This document shows, piece after piece, positions 1-5,459 of a DNA stretch of 5,536 nucleotides. The stretch covers positions 1 to 5,536 of the forward strand of contig CAZABJ010000090.1 in assembly GCA_964483375.1 (NCBI GenBank), in the 5' to 3' direction. Numbering within the stretch: position 1 is the first letter of the stretch; each line of letters opens with the position of its first letter. The stretch comes from JAUIEH01 sp964483375 (GTDB taxonomy: Bacteria; Pseudomonadota; Alphaproteobacteria; Caulobacterales; Maricaulaceae). The notes below the pieces were generated by a model. That model was given only the letters and a program-made list of their open reading frames with translations, did no database searches and was not told the DNA's origin. Made by a program: the position numbers and the translations under genes.

Positions 1-1
1 C

Positions 2-649
2 GCCGCGCGCGACTTCGAGCGCGATTTCCGCCGCCTCAAACTCATCATGGAAAAGGCCCAGGCGCGGTCGGAGGAGCAGGACTTTTTTGCGTTTGAACTG
101 AAAGCGCGCCGCCTGCGATCGGACGTGAAATGGTGGGAGCGGCGCGCCTCAGGCCAGTTCGAATTGCTGTCCGATTTCGGCCGCAGCCTGTGGCGGCCCT
201 TTGCCGGCATGCTCGCCATCAGCGTCGTCTTCGCCGCCGCCTATGCAAGCCTGGGCGCGCTCGCCCCGCCGCTCACCGGCGAAGCCGCGCAAGCCCGGCT
301 CTATCGCGACGCCGGCCCCGACGCGCCCGTGCTCAAAGACCTCTCGCCCGAAGCGCGGTTGCGGGTCCGCAACGCCTATCCCGCCCTCTATCCAGAGCCG
401 TTTCGAGCGCCGGGTTTCTCTGTCGAAACAGGTCTCGATTTCGGAACGCCGGGGGAGGCCCTGGCCATCGCCGCCGCCCGCACGCTGTTGCCGTTCATCG
501 ACACCTCCCGCCGCTTCCCCTGGTGGTCGCGCACCACGCGACGCATGCCTATCGCCACCGGCGTGTTGGGCGGTTTCCACCGCGTAATCGCCATCACGCT
601 GATCTTCTTGTTCGCGCTGACCCTCCGACGGCGCTTCCAAATCAGCTAG
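2..649 (+). CDS. C-terminal part of a membrane protein, probably pentapeptide-repeat-type (partial)
   Basis: The reading frame is open from the first complete codon at base 2 to a TAG at 647-649, so the true start lies left of the window; the ATG at 47 is probably internal. About 215 residues are visible. They begin with a charged stretch (DFERDFRRLKLIMEKA, then EEQDFFAFELKARR), followed by a hydrophobic segment at fragment residues about 67-87, a roughly 100-residue loop rich in Ala, Pro and Arg, and a last hydrophobic segment at about 194-208 that ends in a basic tail (LRRRFQIS). From memory, this order (RRLK..ME..., FFA.ELKARR, ...GRS..RP then a membrane helix, final helix and short basic tail) resembles the region after the repeats in membrane-bound pentapeptide-repeat proteins. 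No pentapeptide repeats are in the window, so the assignment is inferred. A role in membrane anchoring or signalling cannot be specified. The next gene starts 78 bases downstream on the same strand. Confidence 0.5.
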   Translation, partial: AARDFERDFRRLKLIMEKAQARSEEQDFFAFELKARRLRSDVKWWERRASGQFELLSDFGRSLWRPFAGMLAISVVFAAAYASLGALAPPLTGEAAQARLYRDAGPDAPVLKDLSPEARLRVRNAYPALYPEPFRAPGFSVETGLDFGTPGEALAIAAARTLLPFIDTSRRFPWWSRTTRRMPIATGVLGGFHRVIAITLIFLFALTLRRRFQIS

Positions 650-670
650 GGCGGCGCGACCGCGCGTCGC

Positions 671-700
671 TTGGCGTTTGGGGGCGGGGCGGCGAATACT
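671..700 (+). promoter_or_regulatory. Candidate sigma-70-type promoter before the DUF2189 gene
   Basis: TTGGCG at 671-676 and AATACT at 695-700 are separated by 18 bases, and each matches 4 of 6 positions of the general -35 and -10 consensus. The pair lies in the 78-base gap after the upstream stop codon and would place a transcript start near 707, leaving a short leader of about 20 bases that contains the AGGAGG ribosome site. In GC-rich DNA such matches arise by chance, so this is tentative. Confidence 0.3.
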
Positions 701-714
701 GGGGCGTCCGCATT

Positions 715-720
715 AGGAGG
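715..720 (+). promoter_or_regulatory. Strong ribosome binding site that fixes the start of the DUF2189 gene
   Basis: AGGAGG is a perfect Shine-Dalgarno core. It lies 7 bases before the ATG at 728. A longer reading frame could begin at a TTG at 671, but that start has no ribosome site and would place this motif inside the coding sequence. The ATG at 728 is therefore preferred. Confidence 0.8.
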
Positions 721-727
721 ACGCGCC

Positions 728-1507
728 ATGTCCGACACGCCCCGACCCCCGCCCATGCCTGAGGTCCGCGCCATCTCGGCCGCCGACATTCGCGCGAGCC
801 TGGCGGAGGGGTGGGGGGACTTCATCCGCGCGCCGTTCCTCAGCGGGTTTTTCGGGCTCGTCTACGCGGCGGGCGGGCTCGCGCTGTTCTGGGCGGCGGC
901 GGAATTGGGCATCGGATGGATCGTCTACCCCTTGCTCCTGGCCTTTGCGCTGATCGGCCCCTTCGTCGCAGTGGGGCTTTATGAAATCAGCCGGCGGCTC
1001 GAACGCGGCGCGCGGCCCGGCTGGGGCCCGGTGCTGGGCGTCATCTGGGCGCAGCGCAAACGCGAAATCGCCTGGATGGGCTTTGTGATGCTGTTCGTGC
1101 TGGTGGTGTGGATGTACCAAATCCGCATCATGGTCGCCCTGTTTTTGGGCTTCGAGCCGTTCCACGGCTTTGAGGACATGGTGCGGGTGTTGTTCACCAC
1201 CCAAGCCGGGCTGACCTTTCTCGCGGTCGGCCATGTGGTGGGCGCCATCCTGGCGCTGGTGGTGTTTTCGCTCACCGTGGTGTCCATCCCGCTCTTGCTG
1301 GACCGCGAGGTGGACATCGTCACCGCCATGATCACCAGCGTGAAAGCGGTGACGACCAATCCCGCGCCCATGCTCGGTTGGGGGCTTATGGTGACGGTGC
1401 TGTTGTTCCTCTCCGCCCTGCCGGCGTTTTTGGGACTGATCATCGTGCTGCCGGTGTTGGGGCATGCGACTTGGCGGCTTTATCGACGCCTCATCGTTCC
1501 CGCATGA
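728..1507 (+). CDS. DUF2189 family integral membrane protein
   Basis: This 259-residue protein is a predicted multi-pass inner-membrane protein of unknown function. The start at 728 follows AGGAGG, and the stop is TGA at 1505-1507. A short Pro-rich cytoplasmic-looking N-terminus leads to a conserved-looking W-x-D-F-x-R-A-P segment (residues 29-36). Hydrophobic segments follow at about 38-60, 62-86, 113-140, 160-190 and 215-245. The segment IPLLLDREVDIVTAM (187-201) followed by SVKAVTTNPAPML is typical, as I remember it, of DUF2189 proteins, which lie between helices four and five in this family. The length fits the family. Some members have been annotated as putative cytochrome c oxidase-related proteins, but nothing here shows haem or copper ligands arranged for that role. 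The flanking genes also encode membrane proteins. No terminator is visible in the 121 bases before the next gene, so co-transcription with it is possible. Confidence 0.8.
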   Translation: MSDTPRPPPMPEVRAISAADIRASLAEGWGDFIRAPFLSGFFGLVYAAGGLALFWAAAELGIGWIVYPLLLAFALIGPFVAVGLYEISRRLERGARPGWGPVLGVIWAQRKREIAWMGFVMLFVLVVWMYQIRIMVALFLGFEPFHGFEDMVRVLFTTQAGLTFLAVGHVVGAILALVVFSLTVVSIPLLLDREVDIVTAMITSVKAVTTNPAPMLGWGLMVTVLLFLSALPAFLGLIIVLPVLGHATWRLYRRLIVPA

Positions 1508-1628
1508 CCGCAGTCCCGCATCGGCCAAAGCGCTAAGACGCCCGCCCGCCATACGCGCGCCCTGAAGAACATGCTATGCCCGCGACGTTTGGCGGCGCGT
1601 CGGCGCGGCTTCAAGGGACGACCCGGCC

Positions 1629-2195
1629 ATGGGCTACATCAATCGCGTGCTGTTGGGCGAAGAGCGCATCGAAGCGCGGCCGCGCCTGTCGCGCATGGCG
1701 CAATATGGCGCGCCATTGTTGGAGTTTATGGCCAGCGTCGCGGTGTGGTCGCTGTTGCGGACCGCCGTGCTCGCCTACGCCCCTGAAGTCGGGGAGGAAG
1801 TCCGAACGGTCCTGAACTGGGGCTACTATATCGGTCTGGGCGTGTTCACCGCGCGCTTCCTGTGGCGCATGACATTTCGATTTTTGCGGATGTTGTTCCG
1901 CGAAATCGGCGTCACCAACCGGCGCTATATGGAAAAGACCGGCGTGTTCTCGGTGTCGTTCTATTCAACGGACTTGGAGAAAATCGTTCGGGTCGCCATC
2001 CAACAGTCCTTGTTGGGCCGCATATTCGACTATGGGGACGTCACCATCGTCACGGTGGGCGAGGTGAAGCACACGACCGAAGGCGTCGCCCGGCCGATTC
2101 TCCTGCAACAGGCGATGCATGCGCGGATGACCGGTGATGACGGCGGCGCGCGGGCCGGGCTCAGGGCTGACGCGCTCAATCCTATCGGAGGCTGA
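1629..2195 (+). CDS. Small membrane protein with bacterial PH-like domain
   Basis: This 188-residue protein looks like a membrane-anchored bacterial PH-domain (bPH2/YdbS-like) protein. The N-terminus MGYINRVLLGEERI matches the opening commonly seen before such domains. Two hydrophobic segments lie at about 27-50 and 62-84, followed by a basic junction (RFLRMLFRE). The PH-like part is at about 92-162: IGVTNRRYMEKTGVF, a strand region, then DLEKIVRVAIQQSLLGRIFDYG and DVTIV. The VTNRR, Q-S-x-L-G-R and Y-G-x-V-T-I signatures are those of this family. The last 25 residues are Gly- and Ala-rich and probably disordered. The chosen ATG has a modest ribosome site (AAGGGA at 1613-1618, 10 bases upstream), and no better start is seen. 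Ligand and role are unknown. It ends 53 bases before atpC on the same strand with no terminator hairpin between, so the two may share a transcript. Confidence 0.8.
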   Translation: MGYINRVLLGEERIEARPRLSRMAQYGAPLLEFMASVAVWSLLRTAVLAYAPEVGEEVRTVLNWGYYIGLGVFTARFLWRMTFRFLRMLFREIGVTNRRYMEKTGVFSVSFYSTDLEKIVRVAIQQSLLGRIFDYGDVTIVTVGEVKHTTEGVARPILLQQAMHARMTGDDGGARAGLRADALNPIGG

Positions 2196-2248
2196 CTTTT
2201 CAGAGCCGCACGGATCCGGTACTCAGACCGCGGACAAGAGGAACCCCC

Positions 2249-2665
2249 ATGGCCGACACGCTCACCTTCACGCTCGTTTCCCCAGAAAAAGAACTGTTCT
2301 CCGGTGAGGTCGAGCAGGTCATCGTGCCCGGCGCGTTGGGCGATTTCGGCGTTTTGCCGCGGCATGCGCCGCTGATGTCGACCATCCGTCCCGGCGCCAT
2401 CACGGTGTTTCAGGACGGCAAGACCACCCGCACCTTCGTGCGCGGCGGCTTCGCTGATGTCACGCCCGATGGACTGACGATCCTGGCGGAGGAGGCCACG
2501 CCGCTTTCCGAGGTCAAGCCGGCGGATTTGGAGCAGCGCATCGCGGATGCGCGCGACGACCTGGCGGATGCGAAAGACGACGCCAGCCGCGCTCGCGCCC
2601 AAGCCGATCTTGACGACGCTGAGGCGCTCAAAGCCGCCTTGTCCGACACGTCTTACGATCGCTGA
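2249..2665 (+). CDS. atpC: F1Fo ATP synthase epsilon subunit
   Basis: This 138-residue protein is the epsilon subunit of the F1 sector, part of the central rotor stalk on the cytoplasmic face of the membrane; it couples rotation to catalysis and can inhibit ATP hydrolysis. Residues 1-85 form the beta-sandwich domain, with the hallmarks SPEKELFSGEV (11-21) and VPGALGDFGVLPRHAP (26-41). Residues about 88-132 form the C-terminal two-helix hairpin (DLEQRIADARDDL..., then ADLDDAEALKAAL), so the regulatory half is present. The length equals that of well-known full-length homologues (about 135-140). The start has AAGAGG at 2236-2241, 7 bases upstream. The unusual point is position: the preceding gene is the PH-domain gene and not atpD, the usual direct neighbour. 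Its stop lies inside the 3' end of the convergent rppH. Confidence 0.95.
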   Translation: MADTLTFTLVSPEKELFSGEVEQVIVPGALGDFGVLPRHAPLMSTIRPGAITVFQDGKTTRTFVRGGFADVTPDGLTILAEEATPLSEVKPADLEQRIADARDDLADAKDDASRARAQADLDDAEALKAALSDTSYDR

Positions 2666-3162
2666 GCGAGGTCGCGCGCCACCGGGGCGAAGGCCTCGGC
2701 CACCGTCTCATAAACATGCCGCTTCCACGGGATGACCAGGCCAGGGGTCTCGGCAAGCGTCGTCCAACGCCATTCGTCAAATTCCGGCGTCTCGTCGGCG
2801 TTGAGGTCGATGTCGCATGCCTCGCCGTCGAAGCGAAACGCGAACCAGCGCTGTTTCTGGCCGGCCCAGTTCTGCCCCCGCCGTCGCTTCGCGGCTAAAA
2901 CCGCGGGCGGGAAGTCGTAGATGAGCCAGTCGTCGATCACATCGAGCAGCGCCACGCAGCGCGCGGGCACGCCGGTTTCTTCTCCCAACTCCCGAAACGC
3001 CGCGTCCTCTGCGGTCTCGCCCTCATCAATGCCGCCTTGGGGCATTTGCCACGCATAGCGCGAGCGCTCGCCGCGGCGCTTGCCCACAAAGACGAGCCCT
3101 TCGGCGTTGAACAGCGCCAGGCCCACATTGCTGCGGTATTTTGAAAGGTCGCGCGCGCTCAT
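2653..3162 (-). CDS. rppH: RNA pyrophosphohydrolase (Nudix hydrolase)
   Basis: RppH removes pyrophosphate from the 5' triphosphate end of transcripts, leaving a monophosphate that promotes RNase E-dependent decay; it acts in the cytoplasm. The 169-residue protein carries a complete Nudix box starting at G43: E49, R57-E58-L59, E61-E62, G64-V65, so the metal-binding glutamates are intact. Family-specific signs are YRSNVG near the start, WQMPQGGIDEGE (38-49), the GQKQRWF motif, PEFDEWRW and the closing VIPWKRHVYETV segment. The length is typical. No clear Shine-Dalgarno sequence precedes the ATG at 3162. The gene lies 67 bases downstream of the deacetylase gene on the same strand, with no terminator seen between, so an operon is likely. 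Its last codons overlap the end of atpC on the other strand by 13 bp. A diadenosine polyphosphate hydrolase (older name for this group) is the main alternative label. Confidence 0.93.
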   Translation of the reverse strand: MSARDLSKYRSNVGLALFNAEGLVFVGKRRGERSRYAWQMPQGGIDEGETAEDAAFRELGEETGVPARCVALLDVIDDWLIYDFPPAVLAAKRRRGQNWAGQKQRWFAFRFDGEACDIDLNADETPEFDEWRWTTLAETPGLVIPWKRHVYETVAEAFAPVARDLAQRS

Positions 3163-3229
3163 GGCGCTAGGTTTTGGCCGATCCCGAGCCGCAGCGCCAG
3201 GGCGGGAGCCGCGCGGCGCGTAACTGCGC

Positions 3230-4537
3230 TTAGTGGCGCCCGTCCTCGGAGGCGGCCGCCCCGCGTTCGTCGAAGCTGGCGCGGACGGTGGCGAAGCTGC
3301 GTGCGCCGGCCGGGGCCTCTCGCCTCTCGGCGCTTCGCCCGCCTGCTTGGGCGCGCATTTCCGTGCGCGCTGTCAACACCGCGCTCGCCGGCGCAAGGGC
3401 GTAGCCCTTGGCCTCCAATGTGGCGGTCCATTGCGCGATTTGCTCGATTGAGAGGGGCAGGGCCGTGGCGACCCCGAGCGCGTCGCCGTTTTGGATCGCA
3501 AGCGCTTCAAGATGCAGCAGCTGCGCGTCGATGGCGTCGCGAGAGGGGCGCGCGTCGACGATGCGGTCCGCCCGGGCGAAAGGCAGTCGCGCGCGGCCCG
3601 CCGCCTCGTCGATTACGGTGCGGCTCGACTCCCCGTCAAACACGAGCCCGACGCCGCGGCCGCGCAGCCGGGTTAGTATCGGACGCAGCGCAGCATCGCT
3701 CGTGGCGAAGCGGGCGCCTTGATAGTTCATCACCGCGAAGTAACCCGCCGCGCGCGACATCAACCAGTCCAAGCGCCGCCCGTTCTCCGCGGCGGGCGCG
3801 CCGGCGAGCAGCGTATGCGGTCCAGGATCGTTGGCGGGATAGTCGAAAGGCTCCATGGGGAGTTCGAGCACAACCTCATGGCCCGCCGCGCGCGCCGCGT
3901 CGATCCAGCGCTGGAGGTCTGCGGCGTAGGGCGCGAAACCCAGCGTCACCTCGGCCGGCAGCGTATCGATGGCGGCCTGCGTGGTCTCGCGCGACAGCCC
4001 CAGCCCGCCCACGATCATCGCGACCCGGGGGCGGCCGTCGGGCCGGGCGGGGCGTGCATAGGCGTCAAAGACGCGTCGCCCGTCTTCAGAGATCGCGGGC
4101 AAAACCCCGCCCGGACCCGGCGCGGTCAAAGCCTCGATCGGGGCGGGGGCGAGCGCCTCGGCGGCGGCCGTTCGGACAGGGCGGTCGGTTTCGGCTGAGG
4201 AGGCGGGCGGCGGGGCATGGGCGGAGAGGGTTTCGACTCCAGGCAGGCGCGGGCCGTGCGGGTCCTCTGAGGGGCGTAGTCTTACAATGGCTTCGTTCGG
4301 CGCGGCCGATGCGTGGTCGGTGGCGGTGTTCGGGTCGACGACCGGCGCGGGTTCGCTGGCGGTCGCCGGCATCTCCAAGCCCGACAGCGCCAATCGCGCG
4401 ACCGGTTCGGCGCGGGTTGGGTCGCCCAAAAGCACGAGCGCCACAAAGCCGAGCGCGAGAACCAGCGCCAGGCAGGCGGCGCCGGCCACGTGGGGATTAA
4501 AGCGCGAAAACGGGGCGGAAGCGGCGAGGGCGGCCAT
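3230..4537 (-). CDS. Divergent polysaccharide deacetylase family protein (DUF610/YibQ-like)
   Basis: This 435-residue protein has a cytoplasmic-like N-terminus, one hydrophobic segment (about 17-38, signal anchor or signal peptide), a Pro/Ala/Glu-rich linker to about residue 150, and a deacetylase-fold domain at about 168-390. Domain signatures are RVAMIVGGLGLS (171-182), TLGFAPYAADL (198-208), GHEVVLELPMEPFDYP (219-234), DPGPHTLL and VMNYQGARF (269-277). These fit the divergent polysaccharide deacetylase family, thought to face the periplasm and to be linked to the cell envelope. The Asp-Asp of active NodB-type enzymes is replaced by G177-G178, and the expected His before L-P is E225, so catalysis is doubtful. 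A 45-residue Arg/Ala/Glu-rich tail follows the domain. The ATG at 4537 lacks a strong ribosome site, but the next Met is at residue 57, beyond the membrane segment. In many relatives a C-terminal processing protease gene lies just upstream; here a GST gene does. Confidence 0.87.
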   Translation of the reverse strand: MAALAASAPFSRFNPHVAGAACLALVLALGFVALVLLGDPTRAEPVARLALSGLEMPATASEPAPVVDPNTATDHASAAPNEAIVRLRPSEDPHGPRLPGVETLSAHAPPPASSAETDRPVRTAAAEALAPAPIEALTAPGPGGVLPAISEDGRRVFDAYARPARPDGRPRVAMIVGGLGLSRETTQAAIDTLPAEVTLGFAPYAADLQRWIDAARAAGHEVVLELPMEPFDYPANDPGPHTLLAGAPAAENGRRLDWLMSRAAGYFAVMNYQGARFATSDAALRPILTRLRGRGVGLVFDGESSRTVIDEAAGRARLPFARADRIVDARPSRDAIDAQLLHLEALAIQNGDALGVATALPLSIEQIAQWTATLEAKGYALAPASAVLTARTEMRAQAGGRSAERREAPAGARSFATVRASFDERGAAASEDGRH

Positions 4538-4549
4538 GGCGGGCGATCC

Positions 4550-4582
4550 GAGATGTTCGGTGAAACATGCCCGACAGATCTC
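4550..4582. repeat. Imperfect inverted repeat in the leader of the deacetylase gene
   Basis: GAGAT at 4550-4554 and ATCTC at 4578-4582 form perfect outer arms. Inside them GTTCGG (4555-4560) can partly pair with CCCGAC (4570-4575), with a bulge and one mismatch. A second, overlapping dyad has ATGTT at 4553-4557 and AACAT at 4564-4568, separated by 6 bases. Both lie 13 or more bases upstream of the ATG at 4537 on the leftward strand. They could be an operator or a leader hairpin, but they are short and may be chance. No run of T follows on either strand, so this is not a terminator. Confidence 0.3.
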
Positions 4583-4669
4583 AGCCCGGCCTCGTTAACG
4601 ATGGGTGAGCGTGAGCGCCGTCTCGGTGCGTTTTCTTCGCGCTGTGCGCAAGGCGAACGGCGCCGGCGG

Positions 4670-5287
4670 TCAGGTGCGCGTCCGGGCGTCGCGGATGCGC
4701 GGTGTCGCGGCGGGGCGCGCGTAGCAGCGCTCCATATAGGCGCGGGCTATCGGCGCTTCGTCCAGCAAATCCAGTTCGTTCGCCCAGTCGAGCGTATAGG
4801 CGCAGGCGATGTCTGCGGCGGTGAAGGCGTCTCCGGCGAGATGGTCATTGTTTTGGACATGCCCCTCCAAGACCGCGGCGGCGCGCTTGAAATCGCGCCG
4901 GGCCAAGGGGATTTCGGCGGGCAGACGCTCGGCTTCGTCGTAAATCCGCGTATGCCGCGCCATCCGCCAGAGCGGCTGCTCCAATTCGGTGGCGGCGTAG
5001 AGCATCCACCGATAGGCCTGGGCGCGTTCCGCCAAACCGGACGGAAGCAGCGGCGGGCTTGGGTATTTTTCGCAGAGATAGAGCATGATCGCGATGGATT
5101 CGGTGACCACCACGTCGCCGTCGACCAAGGCCGGCAGCTTGCCCGCCGGATTGATCGCCAGAAAGGCCGGCTGCAGGTGCTCGCCTTGCCAGAGGTTCAC
5201 GCGCACGGCGTCAAAAGGGGCGCCGAGCTCCTGCAACGTCCAGCGCACGCGCATGGACCGGGTCGGCGGCAATTCATAGAGCTTCAT
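4670..5287 (-). CDS. Glutathione S-transferase family protein
   Basis: This 205-residue protein has the standard two-domain layout of cytosolic glutathione S-transferases, which join glutathione to electrophiles or act as thiol-dependent isomerases or reductases. The N-terminal thioredoxin-like domain covers about 1-76. It opens MKLYELPPTRSMRVRW, with S11 in the place of the catalytic Ser of Ser-type classes. NPAGKLPALV includes the cis-proline P52, and T62-E63-S64 is the usual glutathione-binding turn. The C-terminal helical domain (about 88-195) includes the N-capping box F155-T156-A-A-D159 that these proteins need for folding. No signal peptide is seen, so it is cytoplasmic. The substrate is unknown. 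A weak ribosome site (GGAG) lies about 11 bases before the start. The gene reads leftward toward the deacetylase gene, 132 bases away, and is divergent from the tRNA gene. Confidence 0.93.
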   Translation of the reverse strand: MKLYELPPTRSMRVRWTLQELGAPFDAVRVNLWQGEHLQPAFLAINPAGKLPALVDGDVVVTESIAIMLYLCEKYPSPPLLPSGLAERAQAYRWMLYAATELEQPLWRMARHTRIYDEAERLPAEIPLARRDFKRAAAVLEGHVQNNDHLAGDAFTAADIACAYTLDWANELDLLDEAPIARAYMERCYARPAATPRIRDARTRT

Positions 5288-5422
5288 GATCGGACGGGCT
5301 CCAGCAACGCTAGAAAGGGGCGAGACGTGCGCGACACCCGCGCCTCACCATAGAGCGGCTTCCAACGCAGCGATATCGGACCACCGCGCCGACGCCCCCA
5401 AAACCGCGCCCGTCGACGACGC

Positions 5423-5451
5423 TTGCCCCGCCACGCCCCGGCCGGCATTTT
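5423..5451 (+). promoter_or_regulatory. Weak candidate promoter for the tRNA-Arg gene
   Basis: TTGCCC at 5423-5428 and CATTTT at 5446-5451 are spaced by 17 bases and end 8 bases before the mature tRNA 5' end, a sensible place for a tRNA promoter. The matches to the -35 (4 of 6) and -10 (3 of 6) consensus are poor, so this rests mainly on position. Nothing else is seen in the 172-base gap 5288-5459, apart from the region that must hold the leftward promoter of the GST gene. Confidence 0.25.
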
Positions 5452-5459
5452 CACCCCAA

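Noticed and set aside
671..727. Upstream TTG start for the DUF2189 gene
   Set aside because: It has no ribosome site and would put the perfect AGGAGG at 715-720 inside the gene; the ATG at 728 fits far better.
130..762. Overlapping + strand frame across the end of the first gene and the start of the DUF2189 gene
   Set aside because: It is Arg/Pro/Ala-rich, lacks any motif and runs through the real stop, gap, ribosome site and start of the next gene.
713..1552. 279-residue open frame antisense to the DUF2189 gene
   Set aside because: The product is rich in His, Gln, Arg and Glu, the mirror of hydrophobic codons on the other strand. DUF2189 features on the + strand settle the choice.
3301..4500. 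Long open frame on the + strand opposite the deacetylase gene
   Set aside because: Its product is extremely Arg/Pro/Ala-rich with no domain, as expected from the antisense of GC-rich coding DNA. The opposite strand encodes a recognisable family protein.
4594..4606. TTAACGAT near the deacetylase leader, similar to a CtrA half-site
   Set aside because: It differs from the TTAACCAT type, and no second TTAA lies at the required spacing.
4631..4652. Hairpin next to a T run, a possible terminator after the GST gene
   Set aside because: CTTCGCGC and GCGCAAG can pair around TGT with a one-base bulge, but the T run (4631-4634) precedes the stem on the + strand and appears as A after it on the leftward strand, the wrong arrangement for either direction.
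4313..5353. Long + strand open frame across the GST gene, the gap and part of the deacetylase gene
   Set aside because: It runs antisense to two recognised genes and the space between them, has no ribosome site or domain, and its composition is that of a shadow frame.
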